Of a stretch of 64,000 nucleotides of DNA, positions 17,931-27,423 are shown in pieces. The position numbers and the translations under genes were made by a program. Origin of the DNA: JANFXS01 sp022791155 (GTDB lineage: Bacteria > Bacillota > Clostridia > Lachnospirales > Anaerotignaceae); assembly GCA_949743895.1 (NCBI GenBank), contig CATJUX010000052.1, positions 22,624 to 86,623 of the forward strand. The letters run 5' to 3'. The stretch's first letter is position 1, and the number at the start of each line of letters is the position of its first letter. The notes beneath the pieces are model-generated. The model saw nothing but the letters and a program-made list of their open reading frames with translations. It ran no database searches and was not told the DNA's origin.

Positions 17931-19238
17931 ATGGGAATGAAAAAATTTGTTGTTAGACAGCCAATAAAAGATATTGGCGGAAACACTGTTGGATATGAGA
18001 TCCTTTTTAATATAGACAACGGAATTTACAATAATACAAACAATGATTATATGGCCGCCGACACAATTTCATCATTTTTATTGCAAAACAGTGATAAAGT
18101 TTTTTCAAAGGGAATGACGTTTATAACGTTCACACCAAACCTATTGTTTAAAAATACGCCAAAGATGTTCAAAAACGGTGACGTTGTGATACAAATTGAG
18201 GACAATTTCACAATTCATCCTCTTGCGCCAAACGTTTTGCAGAGATATAGAGACGATGGATATAATATTTGTGTGAACAATTTTCAATTTGTTCCCAGAT
18301 ATTTTTCATTGATGGAATATATTGACTATATAAAAATCAATGTCAACTTAATCAGTGATGTGAGCGCCATAGAAAACATGGTTCAGCTTGGGCGTGGGTT
18401 CAACAAAAAATGCATAATAACAGGAATTGACAACAAGGAGCTCTATGAAAAGGTCAAAAACATAAAAGCCGATCTTTTTCAGGGTTCGTTTGTGGCCGAG
18501 GCCACAGCCACAAAGGCCAACAAAACAGAATATCTTCAGTCTAACTTCTTTCAGCTTGTTGTGGCGTCAACAAAAGACATTCCAGACATGGCAGAAATTG
18601 AGGGAATAATTTCAAGAGATGCTTCCCTTACATATGCCATTTTGAAGATGGTGAACTCTGTGCATTTCGCGCTTCGCCAAAGGACTTCTTCTGTCAAACA
18701 GGCGCTTGTCATCCTTGGCCTCACACAGCTTAAACAGTGGATATATCTTTTGAGCTTTGAAAGCGGAAGCAACGACCCTAAGTCGGAAGAAGTTTTGAAA
18801 ACATCTTTCCTGAGGGCAAACTTCTGTTCCGAACTCTATAGCCATGTGAAAGGGCTTCCCATCACACAGCAGGATGCATATTTGATTGGTATGTTTTCAA
18901 CTATGGACACAATTGTGAATGCGCCTATAGAAGAAGTCATGGCCGAGCTTCCAGTTGCTGATGAGGTTAAAGCGGCGCTCATTTCACAGGAGGGCGACTG
19001 CGGAACGTTGTATAAACTTGTTTTGAGCTATGAGAGGGCCGACTGGAAAGGCATTGTGACACATGCGGCCGAGCTCGACATGAACACCGACTCAATTGCC
19101 CAGATATATTTTGACTGCATTGAAAAAGTCAATGAAATTTGGGACAGCTTCATGAGCACAACTGGCGATGAGCTTGAAGAAGAGATTGAAAAATTGGAAG
19201 AACTTGATCCTCTTGAGCAAATGGCACAGTTTGAGTGA
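17931..19238 (+). CDS. Degenerate EAL plus HDOD domain signalling protein
   Basis: 435 residues. The N-terminal part (about 1-200) has the fold pattern of EAL c-di-GMP phosphodiesterases (FVVRQPIKDIGGNTVGYEIL) but lacks the ExL and metal-binding residues, so it is probably not catalytic. The C-terminal HDOD domain (about 205-400) includes DASLTYAILKMVNSVHFALR. Such YuxH/CdgJ-type proteins act in signalling and motility control. ATG 17931 is chosen because AAAGGGGG lies just upstream. It may follow cheV as a second gene, though a 170-base gap separates them. Confidence 0.87.
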   Translation: MGMKKFVVRQPIKDIGGNTVGYEILFNIDNGIYNNTNNDYMAADTISSFLLQNSDKVFSKGMTFITFTPNLLFKNTPKMFKNGDVVIQIEDNFTIHPLAPNVLQRYRDDGYNICVNNFQFVPRYFSLMEYIDYIKINVNLISDVSAIENMVQLGRGFNKKCIITGIDNKELYEKVKNIKADLFQGSFVAEATATKANKTEYLQSNFFQLVVASTKDIPDMAEIEGIISRDASLTYAILKMVNSVHFALRQRTSSVKQALVILGLTQLKQWIYLLSFESGSNDPKSEEVLKTSFLRANFCSELYSHVKGLPITQQDAYLIGMFSTMDTIVNAPIEEVMAELPVADEVKAALISQEGDCGTLYKLVLSYERADWKGIVTHAAELDMNTDSIAQIYFDCIEKVNEIWDSFMSTTGDELEEEIEKLEELDPLEQMAQFE

Positions 19239-19708
19239 AATGGAATGTTTCGTGCAGAAAGAATGATATAATTGAGAACACATTGACTGTGCTGTTTTGA
19301 GAATATGTTTGGAACAAAAACTGAATAGAAATTGAAACAAACATCACAATGTGTTCAAAAATGTGTTTTCATGCATCAAAAAACGCATAAAAAAGGAAGT
19401 TCCATAAATTTTGAAATGCGGACTTCCTTTTTTATGTTTTGTGCAAAAAAATGGCTGTGTCAGTGAACAAAGGCTTTTTTGAGCAAAAAAGCTGTGTGCT
19501 GTGATTTTGGGAGTTCATTTTTGTGGGCACAAAAAATTGTCAAACTGAAGAACTTTCATGAATTATGTTTGAAAATTGCCAAAACCTGGCTTGAAATGAA
19601 GAACGCTGTTGTGGCCTGCACATGAATTTGTGAAGATAGAAGGCTGAAAAACAAACATGAAAAGGTCACATATATTTTGGCTGCGGCACGGTCATTTTGT
19701 GGAAGCTT
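19239..19708. other. Non-coding gap with a terminator
   Basis: About 470 bases between two convergent genes. Apart from the hairpin at 19386-19434 it contains only AT-rich sequence with short imperfect repeats, such as GGCTTTTTT/AAAAAAGCT near 19469-19490. I see no gene, tRNA or riboswitch in it. Confidence 0.5.
19386..19434. terminator. Bidirectional intrinsic terminator
   Basis: Long stem with ATAAAAAAGGAAGT on the left and ACTTCCTTTTTTAT on the right, an 18-base loop, and A/T tracts on both flanks. It would end the cheV/HDOD transcript on the + strand and the lipoprotein transcript on the - strand. Confidence 0.85.
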
Positions 19709-20275
19709 TCAATGTTCACTGTCATCCAATTTGTAGTTTTCAATTTCAATGGCCATGGCATGGCTGTTGCCACAAAAACCATCGCTCCAATTTTCAGTGT
19801 ATGTCAGGCGCATGTCCACAGCATTGTCGGGAACAGTGAATATCAGCTTGCCCGAGATGCTTTCGCCCTCTTCAAGTGTGTATTCATCAGGAAGCTGGCC
19901 TTCCTCAAAATATTTTTCAGGATAGGCCGAACCGCCGTTCCACTCAATTTGGAAATCGCTGTATAGCATTTTTATGTTATCTTTGTCCGCAAATGTGTTT
20001 TTGATTGTCACATAGAGCACAACAAACACAAAAGAGCTGTCACTGGGGACAAATTCACATTCCTTGAAAGATTTTTCGGCAGAATTTATGTTGAGTTCAA
20101 AAAAGGCTGTTTCCATTCCGTCGTTCAGCGTTGTGTTGAAACTGTTTCCATAGCTGCGGCCTGCGGCCCTGAGCGACTGTATAAAGCTGGAGTTTCCATT
20201 TTTTTCCGAACATGCGGCAAAAATGGCGGTGCAGAATGATATTATGGCAATTATAATCATTTTTGTGAAAAACAT
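19709..20275 (-). CDS. Lipoprotein with DUF4352-like domain
   Basis: 188-residue predicted lipoprotein. The N terminus is a short signal peptide ending in a lipobox (MIIIAIISFCTAIFAAC). The rest looks like a beta-sandwich of the DUF4352/immunoprotective extracellular type: SSFVFVVLYVTIKNTFADKD, then a late LPDEYTLEEGESISGKLIF and TVPDNAVDMRLTY. The function is not known. The start at 20275 is chosen because TTGGAG lies 9 bases upstream and translation from it begins the signal peptide; the frame stays open upstream but has no such features. Confidence 0.75.
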   Translation of the reverse strand: MFFTKMIIIAIISFCTAIFAACSEKNGNSSFIQSLRAAGRSYGNSFNTTLNDGMETAFFELNINSAEKSFKECEFVPSDSSFVFVVLYVTIKNTFADKDNIKMLYSDFQIEWNGGSAYPEKYFEEGQLPDEYTLEEGESISGKLIFTVPDNAVDMRLTYTENWSDGFCGNSHAMAIEIENYKLDDSEH

Positions 20276-20630
20276 ATTTTTCAACTCCAAAAAAATTTGG
20301 TCAAACGGCACATTTGCCGTGATTATATGTTGAAATGGTAACATAAAACACATTGTGAGTAAAGCCCATTTTTTTGAATGCGGAAAAATTGCGCAATACA
20401 CATTGACGTTTTGGCCCGTTTTGAAGTATAATCAATCAATCATATATTATCTTCGATTTACAAAAACACAAATGTTTCAGCTGCAGCTGGTTTAATATAT
20501 TTTTAACGCTTTTGCCACAAAAATGTGTGGCTGTTGGGTTTTCAACGAAAACATTTATGTTAATGCAAGCTGAAGATGTTGTTGTTGAACTGGCAAATCA
20601 AAGGATATTTAAGGAAGGAAGGCTATCTTT
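20276..20630. other. Divergent intergenic region with long leader of the FIST gene
   Basis: Contains the promoter at 20403-20432 and about 190 bases of presumed leader. In the leader I see a GCCACA/TGTGGC hairpin (20514-20531) and the palindrome CAGCTGCAGCTG near 20478. I looked for c-di-GMP-I/II riboswitch core sequences and did not find them. Confidence 0.5.
20403..20432 (+). promoter_or_regulatory. SigA-type promoter for the FIST/receptor pair
   Basis: TTGACG at 20403-20408 and TATAAT at 20427-20432, spaced by 18 bases. Transcription would start near 20440, leaving a leader of about 190 bases before the FIST gene. Confidence 0.65.
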
Positions 20631-21686
20631 ATGAGACAATTTTTTGGCGCAAGTCAGAGCGGAAATTTGGCAGAAGCTGTTCGCGGGCTCAACAGACCAC
20701 AGTTTATAATGCTGCTTTCAAACACTGCTCAGTTTGAGTCACATGTGAAAACTCTCGAAAAACTTTATCCTGAAGTTCCAAGCATAGGCTGTGTTGGAAT
20801 GGGTTATGACACCAAAATTGTTGAAAGAGGTGTTTGCGTTATAGCTTTTTTTGACGGCGTGAGCGCGGCCGCCAATGTTTTGGAACAGGCTTCAACAACA
20901 CCTGTGAAATATATTGAACGTCTTGAAAAAGACATTGAAAAAGTTGGCGGTTCAAAAAATGACACTGTCTGCATTGATTTTTGCACTGGAAATGACGCAT
21001 GTGTGCTGACAACGGTGAACACATCGCTGAAACGCCGTGGAATATCACTTGTGGGCGGAACGGGCGACGCCGGAAAAGTTTCGGCCAACGGCAATGTGTA
21101 TAATGACGCGGCAGTTTATGCAATTGTGCGAAACCACAACGGCCGCGTCAAAACATACAAAGAAAACATATACAAACAGCTTGGACAGCACCGCTTCATT
21201 GCTTCAAACACTGACAAAGCGAAATACATAATGGGCGCGCTGAATGGAAGGCCGGCCAAACAGGTATATCAAGATATTCTTCATGTTACAGACCGCGAAA
21301 TATTGACACAGACATTCAAAAATCCATTTGGAAAACTCAATGGCGATGACGTCTGCATAATTTCCATAAAAGATGTCAACGGAAACTCATTGGAATGCTT
21401 CCGCCAGGTTAACGATTCTGATGTTTTGGTTTTGCTTCAGCTTGGCGACTATAAAGCTGTTGCAAAGGAAACAATCAACAAAATATGTCATGAATTTCCA
21501 AAGCGTTCTGCCGTTTTTTCGGTTAACTGTCTTTTCAGATATAAGCTTTTCAGCGAGTGTGGATATATGAATGAATATCTGCACGAAATGGGAACACTCG
21601 GAAGTCACGCCGGGCTCATTGGATATGGCGAGCACTATAACAGCCAGTTTGTCAACCAGTCCATGACGTGCGTTGTGTTTGAATAA
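20631..21686 (+). CDS. FIST-domain sensory protein
   Basis: 351-residue soluble protein with FIST N and FIST C sensory domains. N-terminal features include [20 protein letters not shown] and a Gly-rich [10 protein letters not shown] near residue 140; the C-terminal part has [12 protein letters not shown] and [18 protein letters not shown] domains are inferred to bind small ligands such as amino acids and are often linked to chemotaxis or c-di-GMP proteins. The gene ends 13 bases before a receptor that has no sensor domain of its own, so I infer that this protein is the detached sensor. AAGGAAGG precedes ATG 20631. Confidence 0.87.
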   Translation: MRQFFGASQSGNLAEAVRGLNRPQFIMLLSNTAQFESHVKTLEKLYPEVPSIGCVGMGYDTKIVERGVCVIAFFDGVSAAANVLEQASTTPVKYIERLEKDIEKVGGSKNDTVCIDFCTGNDACVLTTVNTSLKRRGISLVGGTGDAGKVSANGNVYNDAAVYAIVRNHNGRVKTYKENIYKQLGQHRFIASNTDKAKYIMGALNGRPAKQVYQDILHVTDREILTQTFKNPFGKLNGDDVCIISIKDVNGNSLECFRQVNDSDVLVLLQLGDYKAVAKETINKICHEFPKRSAVFSVNCLFRYKLFSECGYMNEYLHEMGTLGSHAGLIGYGEHYNSQFVNQSMTCVVFE

Positions 21687-21699
21687 AGGAGGCCGAAAA

Positions 21700-22647
21700 A
21701 TGTTATTTTCAGGAAAGCATCATATCAACGCCAACAATGTTTACAGCAAAAAAAGCTTTTTCCCTTTGCTGCATGTTGCAGGCAGTTTGAAAGAATATCA
21801 AAAGGAATTTGTTCAAAAGGAGGTTGCCTCCCTGAGCGAGCTGGGCATGATAGGCAGTTCGTTTGACGGAATAATGAGGGAGGCCGATCATTTTCAAGTT
21901 CGACTTCAGGACTTTGGCCAGTCATTTTCAAACATAAATCAAGCCACAGAGCAGTTTGCCGGCGTCAAAGAGTCCGTTTCTCAAACTGTTTTGGAAGCTC
22001 AAAGCAAGGTTGAGGAACTCAGAGACATTTCTTCACAGGTTGAGGAATCATATGTCAACATGGAAAAAACGTTTGAACAGTTGAGAGAGGCTGTCAAAAA
22101 CATACAGCAGTGCATGGGAAAAATTGTGTCAATTGCTGACCAAACAAACATTCTTGCCATAAATGCCTCAATTGAAGCGGCAAGAGCCGGCGCCGAGGGC
22201 AAAGGCTTTTCGGTTGTGGCCGCAAAGGTTAAAGAACTGGCCGAGGAGATTAAGGGCCTTGCCAACGAGGCCGATTCGGGGATAAACAGTGTGGAGCGCG
22301 GCGCAAACCAGTTGAGCGAAAGCATATCTGAATCACGGCAAACATTGGGGCAAAGTGCAGCCACAGTGAATGGAACATATGAAACTTTCAACAAAATAAT
22401 AGCAGCCTCGGAGGGCGCTTCTTCTGTTCAGTCTGAAATATCAGGCGTGATTGACGATTCAAGAAATTCGTTGCAGCAGATATGTCAGTTTTTTGACGAC
22501 ATAAAACTTCAATATCAGGAAGTTATGGAACACATTGAGCGTGCAAGCAAGCTTGGCACAACAAAGGGCGCCATGTTTGAGGACATTGACAATATACTTT
22601 CGCAAATACCCCCAATCATAAACGAAATCAATTCTGAAACAAAATGA
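21700..22647 (+). CDS. Soluble methyl-accepting chemotaxis protein
   Basis: 315 residues without signal peptide or membrane helix. The receptor hairpin tip that binds CheA and CheW is intact: [20 protein letters not shown], then [18 protein letters not shown]. The flanking regions are long heptad coiled coils (about 60-300). The first 50 residues do not resemble a sensor domain. AAAGGAGG before ATG 21700 fixes the start. It is transcribed with the FIST gene. Its short signalling arms suggest a compact cytoplasmic receptor. Confidence 0.93.
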   Translation: MLFSGKHHINANNVYSKKSFFPLLHVAGSLKEYQKEFVQKEVASLSELGMIGSSFDGIMREADHFQVRLQDFGQSFSNINQATEQFAGVKESVSQTVLEAQSKVEELRDISSQVEESYVNMEKTFEQLREAVKNIQQCMGKIVSIADQTNILAINASIEAARAGAEGKGFSVVAAKVKELAEEIKGLANEADSGINSVERGANQLSESISESRQTLGQSAATVNGTYETFNKIIAASEGASSVQSEISGVIDDSRNSLQQICQFFDDIKLQYQEVMEHIERASKLGTTKGAMFEDIDNILSQIPPIINEINSETK

Positions 22648-22684
22648 AGACGGATTTGCTTTGTTTTTGAGCGTATGCTGAAGC

Positions 22685-22717
22685 AGGGGCTTGCTTTTTG
22701 ACTGCAAGCCCTTTTGC
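22685..22717 (+). terminator. Intrinsic terminator after the receptor gene
   Basis: AGGGGCTTGC and GCAAGCCCTT arms around a 9-base loop, followed by TTTTGCGG. It lies 37 bases after the receptor stop. Confidence 0.75.
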
Positions 22718-22877
22718 GGTTTGATGAATATGACTGCAAACATCTTTGGCGGTTTTTCAAAACTTTTTTCTGACATTGTTTGCAGCATGTGCATGAAGTT
22801 GTGGTTTTTCGAACACAGCCAATTGAATTTTGGAATTTTTGAAAACGTCACTTGTTGTGAAACGTGTTGCCAAAATG

Positions 22878-23729
22878 TCAATAACACTGAAGTATCAGCC
22901 ATACATTTTCAAAATTTCTGTCTCTGAGTTCATTTTTTCTTATATAGAAATATATTCTTCCGCAGTCGCCAAACATAAGTTCGAAGTCGCCCTTTGCCAC
23001 AGTGTCCAGCTGAAAAAGAAGTGTCCATTCAAGAGCGTTTTTAGTCAAAAGCTTTTTTTCGTCATCTGTCATTTCGAGGAACCCGTTTCCTGTGTATTTG
23101 TTGAGCCCGCATGTCATTTCGCATTCCAAAAGCATTTCACTTTGTATTATGTCGGCATATCCCAAAAACTTTGTTATATATTCACCGTCTCCAATCAGCT
23201 TTTCTCTTGCCTGTCCATATTCCTCATAGTTTTCATCGGTTTCATTGTGTTCGGCATATTCGCTCCAGTCGGGAACGTCATCTCTGTTTTTGAATGTTAA
23301 AGGAATTTCGGGCATGACAAAGTTGTCGGGCAGGCTTTGTGGAAGCTCTGATGAAACAAGGCTGTCAACCGCTCCTTCATAATAAAACACATGTGCACAG
23401 CCCTTGTCGTTTGGATCAAACCCCCATTTCTGTGATTCAAGCTCATAGAAAAAATATAACATGCCTTTGTCGGGCAAAAGTTTTTCGCTGTCATATGGCG
23501 ATATTTCCTCACAGTTGAGTTGAAGCAAAAACGCAAGGGGGCGCGGTTTTTTCGTTTCATCACTGTATGTTTCTGTTGTGTAATATTTCCATTGAAAATT
23601 GGCCGGCAGATCCGGTTTTCCCCCAAACTTTGAGACGCCTTTTGCCAAAACAGCGCTGCCTATGTCGCCAAAAACCACTTCGATTGTATTCTTTTTTAAT
23701 GTTTCAAAAATTTTTTCAATATCCGGCAT
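22878..23729 (-). CDS. DUF1963 (YwqG-like) protein
   Basis: 283 residues, soluble. The pattern matches DUF1963/YwqG: an early GGKPDLPANFQWK, then PLAFLLQLNCEEISPYD, then MLYFFYELE and the C-terminal WTLLFQLDTVAKGDFELMFGD followed by GRIYFYIRK. No catalytic function is established for the family. The start is the ATG at 23729, preceded by AAAGGAG. It runs opposite to its neighbours and has no evident partners. Confidence 0.82.
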   Translation of the reverse strand: MPDIEKIFETLKKNTIEVVFGDIGSAVLAKGVSKFGGKPDLPANFQWKYYTTETYSDETKKPRPLAFLLQLNCEEISPYDSEKLLPDKGMLYFFYELESQKWGFDPNDKGCAHVFYYEGAVDSLVSSELPQSLPDNFVMPEIPLTFKNRDDVPDWSEYAEHNETDENYEEYGQAREKLIGDGEYITKFLGYADIIQSEMLLECEMTCGLNKYTGNGFLEMTDDEKKLLTKNALEWTLLFQLDTVAKGDFELMFGDCGRIYFYIRKNELRDRNFENVWLILQCY

Positions 23730-23888
23730 AATATATCTCCTTTTTGAACAGCGATATTTAATATAAAATGAAAACAAAACGCGTTTTCTCACTCAAATTA
23801 TACACCAAACGTTCTGTCTTTTCAAAAAATTGTGTTTGATTTTCATATATAATATGTTATTCTGAAAATATAAATAAGGAGGCATGCA

Positions 23889-25373
23889 ATGAAAAACTAC
23901 AAAAATTATATAAACGGGCAATGGCTTGATGCTGTTTCAGGAGAGACATTCACCGTTGTGAATCCGGCCACTGGCGAAGTTATAGCCAACTGCGCCAAAG
24001 GCGGGAAAAAAGACGCTGAAATGGCCATTGAAGCGGCGAGAAATGCATTTTTCAATGACAAACATGGTTGGCGGCGCATGGGAGTTCAAAAAAGAAGTGA
24101 AATGCTCTATCAATTGGCTGATTGCCTTGAAAAAGCAAAACATGAATTTGCCCGCTGTGAAACTGAAAACAACGGCAAGCCCCTTCGCGAAGCCATGTGT
24201 GATGTGGAAGATGCCGTGAGCTATATGCGATATTATGCTGGAGCGATACGCATGCCTTTGGGCGCAACGTTCAATGTGAATGACAGTTTTGGCCCAATGC
24301 ACACATACACTGTCAAAGAGCCTGTGGGCGTGTGCGGACTCATAACGCCATGGAACTATCCCCTTTTGATGGGCGTTCAAAAAATAGCCCCAGCTTTGGC
24401 GGCGGGAAACACAATTGTGTTCAAGCCCAGCAGCGTGACGCCTGTGACGGCCGTGAAGCTTTTTGAGCTCATGGAAGAAATTGGATTTCCAAAGGGCACT
24501 GCAAACATTGTCATGGGAAGCGGGCTGACCGTTGGAAAGGAGCTTTCGTCAAGCCCGCATGTGGACATGGTGTCATTCACGGGGAGCACTCAGTCTGGTC
24601 AGGATATATATCGTTTGGCGGCAAAAAACATCAAAAAAATCAGCCTTGAGCTTGGGGGAAAATCACCCAATATAATATTTGCTGACGCTGACATTGACGG
24701 CGCTGTGGAATGGGCGATGATGGGCGTTTTCTTCAATCAGGGTGAAGTTTGCAGTGCAGGAAGCCGCATTCTCGTTGAGGAAAAAATCAAAGATGAGTTT
24801 GTGGAAAAGCTTTCAGCGCGCGCACGCGCCATGACAATTGGAAATGGCATGGACAATCCTGACATGGGCCCGCTTGTGTCGAAAAAGCACATGGAAAAAG
24901 TTCTTGAATATATTGAAATTGGGAAAAAGGATGGCTGTAAAATGGTGTGCGGCGGGCGCGTTTCAAGCGGCGAACTTGCCAAAGGATATTTTGTGGCGCC
25001 AACGATATTTGACAATTGTCCGCCTGACAGCAGAATTATACGTGACGAAATATTTGGCCCTGTTGTGACAATTCAAACCTTCAAAACTGAATGTGAGGCC
25101 ATTGAAATGGCAAATGACACAGAGTTTGGACTGGCCGGCGGCGTGTTCACATCTGATGGCGCAAAAGCGCTTCGCGTGGCAAATGAAGTGCGTGCCGGGG
25201 TCATGTGGGTGAACTGCTATAACCCGGCGTTCATAGAGGCGCCGTGGGGCGGTTTCAAAAAAAGCGGCATTGGCCGTGAGCTTGGCCTGAATGGCCTTGA
25301 GGAATATATGGAGACAAAACAAATTGCCGTCAGCCTTGCGCCGGGAGAAATTGGATGGTATAAAAAACGGTGA
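23889..25373 (+). CDS. NAD(P)-dependent aldehyde dehydrogenase, betaine-aldehyde type
   Basis: 494-residue aldehyde dehydrogenase that would oxidise an aldehyde to the acid. Substrate-independent catalytic features: the Asn of TPWNYPLL near residue 156, the Glu of LELGGKSPNII near 256, and the catalytic Cys in NQGEVCSAGSR near 290. The C-terminal segment has EIFGPVVTIQTF and PWGGFKKSGIGRELG. Closest by pattern are betaine-aldehyde and gamma-aminobutyraldehyde types; the substrate cannot be fixed from sequence. It is a single-gene unit preceded by AAGGAGG. Confidence 0.9.
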   Translation: MKNYKNYINGQWLDAVSGETFTVVNPATGEVIANCAKGGKKDAEMAIEAARNAFFNDKHGWRRMGVQKRSEMLYQLADCLEKAKHEFARCETENNGKPLREAMCDVEDAVSYMRYYAGAIRMPLGATFNVNDSFGPMHTYTVKEPVGVCGLITPWNYPLLMGVQKIAPALAAGNTIVFKPSSVTPVTAVKLFELMEEIGFPKGTANIVMGSGLTVGKELSSSPHVDMVSFTGSTQSGQDIYRLAAKNIKKISLELGGKSPNIIFADADIDGAVEWAMMGVFFNQGEVCSAGSRILVEEKIKDEFVEKLSARARAMTIGNGMDNPDMGPLVSKKHMEKVLEYIEIGKKDGCKMVCGGRVSSGELAKGYFVAPTIFDNCPPDSRIIRDEIFGPVVTIQTFKTECEAIEMANDTEFGLAGGVFTSDGAKALRVANEVRAGVMWVNCYNPAFIEAPWGGFKKSGIGRELGLNGLEEYMETKQIAVSLAPGEIGWYKKR

Positions 25374-25581
25374 ATTCCATTTTTTGGAAAGCCTGGGTTG
25401 CTGAAATGGGATTGTGAGTCTAAGAGATGTGCGGGAAATGATATTTGATTTTGTGACCATTAAAAATCATTTAACTTTAAAGATATTTATGAACACTGAT
25501 TTTTTCACAAATTAAGGCACTTGAAATAGCAATAATTTTAACAGCTTGGCGCTATAATTTCCTATGAAGATGAAAAATAGT

Positions 25582-25611
25582 ATGACAATATAATAAGATA
25601 TGTGCTATACT
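25582..25611 (+). promoter_or_regulatory. Candidate promoter of the restriction-modification pair
   Basis: ATGACA at 25582-25587 and TATACT at 25606-25611 with an 18-base spacer, about 50 bases before the endonuclease start. No controller (C) protein gene or obvious C-box is visible. Confidence 0.5.
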
Positions 25612-25658
25612 TGTTTGTGAGAACATGAATATGCTGCACTAATAAGGAGAGCATTTAT

Positions 25659-26516
25659 ATGATAAATGGGCATGAAAAAGGTATATTTGTTAATGAATTA
25701 AAGGCTTTTGCCGCTTCATTATCCACGCAAATTGCCTTATATGATGAATGGACAGTTCGTGGTTTCATTGACGTTTTTAAGAATGTATACACTATATCCT
25801 CGGATACAAAAATTATATCTAAAATTCTTGAATTGCATTTATTTCCGAGTTTTTTATCGTTTGCCCACAGCATTGGATATGAGATAGAATTAGCTACATA
25901 TCAAAACTGGTATCCAGATTTAACTTTTATAAAACAAGATAATTCAGATATTAAATTTGCAGTAGATTTAAAAACGACTTATCGGGATGAAAAATATCCG
26001 GAATTTTGCAATGGATTTACACTTGGCTCACATGGGGAGTATTTTATTAATAGAAAAAGCACAAAAAATATTCAATATCCATATAATGAGTATAGTGGAC
26101 ATTTTTGCTTGGGTATTATATATACAAGAACAGAGACTGATAAACTTGAGGAAACTAAAATATATAAGGTTGATGAAATTGAAAATATCCCTGCAGTAAT
26201 TCGCAATTTCACATTTTTTGCTGAAGAAAAATGGCGTATAGCAAGTGATAAGGGAGGCAGTGGCAATACTGCGAATATTGGAAGTATTCAAAAAATTGAT
26301 GATATACTTTCTGGTAATGGAGTTTTTGCAAAAGCAGGAGAAGAATTGTTTGATGATTATTGGGCAAACTTTGGAAAAATGGAAATTCCTACAGCAAAAG
26401 GAGCTTACAAAAAGCTGTCTTCTTTTTCTGAATATTTGAATTATCGAGGATTACCAATGAGTTTGAATAATCCCAAAGCGCCCAAAGTGAAGGAAAAGGC
26501 AAATGTTGACAGATAA
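25659..26516 (+). CDS. Type II restriction endonuclease, EcoRV family
   Basis: 285 residues, clearly homologous to R.EcoRV. The catalytic set keeps EcoRV spacing: Glu58, Asp87 (in WYPDLTF), Asp103 and Lys105 (in FAVDLKTTY), matching EcoRV E45/D74/D90/K92. The recognition (R) loop is also conserved: GGSGNTANIGSI at 199-210, aligning with the loop whose Gly, Asn and Thr contact the outer bases of GATATC. I therefore infer blunt cutting within GATATC. There is an extra N-terminal extension of about 13 residues and a Lys-rich C-terminal tail. The gene is AT-richer than its neighbours and overlaps the methyltransferase gene by 14 bases. Confidence 0.92.
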   Translation: MINGHEKGIFVNELKAFAASLSTQIALYDEWTVRGFIDVFKNVYTISSDTKIISKILELHLFPSFLSFAHSIGYEIELATYQNWYPDLTFIKQDNSDIKFAVDLKTTYRDEKYPEFCNGFTLGSHGEYFINRKSTKNIQYPYNEYSGHFCLGIIYTRTETDKLEETKIYKVDEIENIPAVIRNFTFFAEEKWRIASDKGGSGNTANIGSIQKIDDILSGNGVFAKAGEELFDDYWANFGKMEIPTAKGAYKKLSSFSEYLNYRGLPMSLNNPKAPKVKEKANVDR

Positions 26517-27423
26517 AGTATATATTCCTCCGATAAAAACGCAGGGAATAAAAACAAAAATTGTTCCTTTGATAAAAAACAACGCTTATTTATCTGAAAA
26601 AAGTGTCTGGATTGAACCTTTTATGGGCTCGGGAGTTGTTGGGTTTAATGTTGCGCCTTCAACTGCAATTTTTGCAGATATAAATCCACATATTATTGCG
26701 TTTTATAACCAGATTAAGGAGGGCAACATTACTTCCCGTTGTGTTAGAGATTTTCTTGAAAAAGAAGGGAAGCTTCTGTCTAAAGATGGTGACGCATATT
26801 ATTATGAAGTGCGACAACGTTTTAATCAAAAACATGATCCGTTGGATTTTCTCTTTTTGAATCGTTCTTGCTTCAATGGTGTGATACGGTTTAACAAAAG
26901 TTTTGAATTTAATGTCCCTTATGGACACAAGCCGCAGCGTTTTTCAAAGGCATACATTACAAAAATCGTGAATCAGTTAGCTCATGTTGAGCAATTATTT
27001 AAGAAAAATAGCTGGTTCTTTCTTTGTCAATCTTTTGAGCAAACTATAAATATGGCGGATAAAAACTCATTTATTTATTGTGATCCTCCTTATATTGGCC
27101 GTCATGTTGATTATTATGACAGTTGGAATGAGGAGTTAGAAATATTTTTATGTGAGGCATTAAGGACTTCAAATGCTAAATTTATGTTATCAACATGGGA
27201 TCATAATGATTATCGGAAAAATGAGTATATAGAGAAAATATGGTCTTTTTGCAATAAGCTTACACATGAGCATTTTTATCATGTAGGAGCAAAAGAAACA
27301 AATAGAAATTCAATAATGGAGGCGCTGCTTACTAATTATGTTACAACAGGAAATTCAAATTTAATGGTAGATCGAAATAAACAGATAGCCATATTTGATT
27401 TTGATGATGCTACTTCCATGTAG
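26503..27423 (+). CDS. DNA adenine-N6 methyltransferase, Dam/D12 class (EcoRV-like)
   Basis: 306-residue D12-class methyltransferase. The AdoMet motif IEPFMGSGVVGFN lies at residues 37-49 and the catalytic DPPY at 194-197 (FIYCDPPYIGRH). LNRSCFNGVIRFN near 119-131 is a Dam-family motif. With its partner it would protect GATATC; M.EcoRV modifies the first A, and I infer the same here. ATG 26503 lies inside the end of the endonuclease gene, preceded by GAAGGAAAAGG, which suggests coupled translation. Confidence 0.93.
   Translation: MLTDKVYIPPIKTQGIKTKIVPLIKNNAYLSEKSVWIEPFMGSGVVGFNVAPSTAIFADINPHIIAFYNQIKEGNITSRCVRDFLEKEGKLLSKDGDAYYYEVRQRFNQKHDPLDFLFLNRSCFNGVIRFNKSFEFNVPYGHKPQRFSKAYITKIVNQLAHVEQLFKKNSWFFLCQSFEQTINMADKNSFIYCDPPYIGRHVDYYDSWNEELEIFLCEALRTSNAKFMLSTWDHNDYRKNEYIEKIWSFCNKLTHEHFYHVGAKETNRNSIMEALLTNYVTTGNSNLMVDRNKQIAIFDFDDATSM

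Noticed and set aside
19657..19966. Short + strand frames opposite the lipoprotein gene
   Set aside because: They lie antisense to a gene with a clear signal peptide, lipobox and ribosome site, and encode low-complexity His/Cys-rich sequence.
20433..20630. A c-di-GMP riboswitch before the FIST gene
   Set aside because: The conserved core sequences of GEMM-I and GEMM-II are not found; only a small hairpin and a palindrome are visible.
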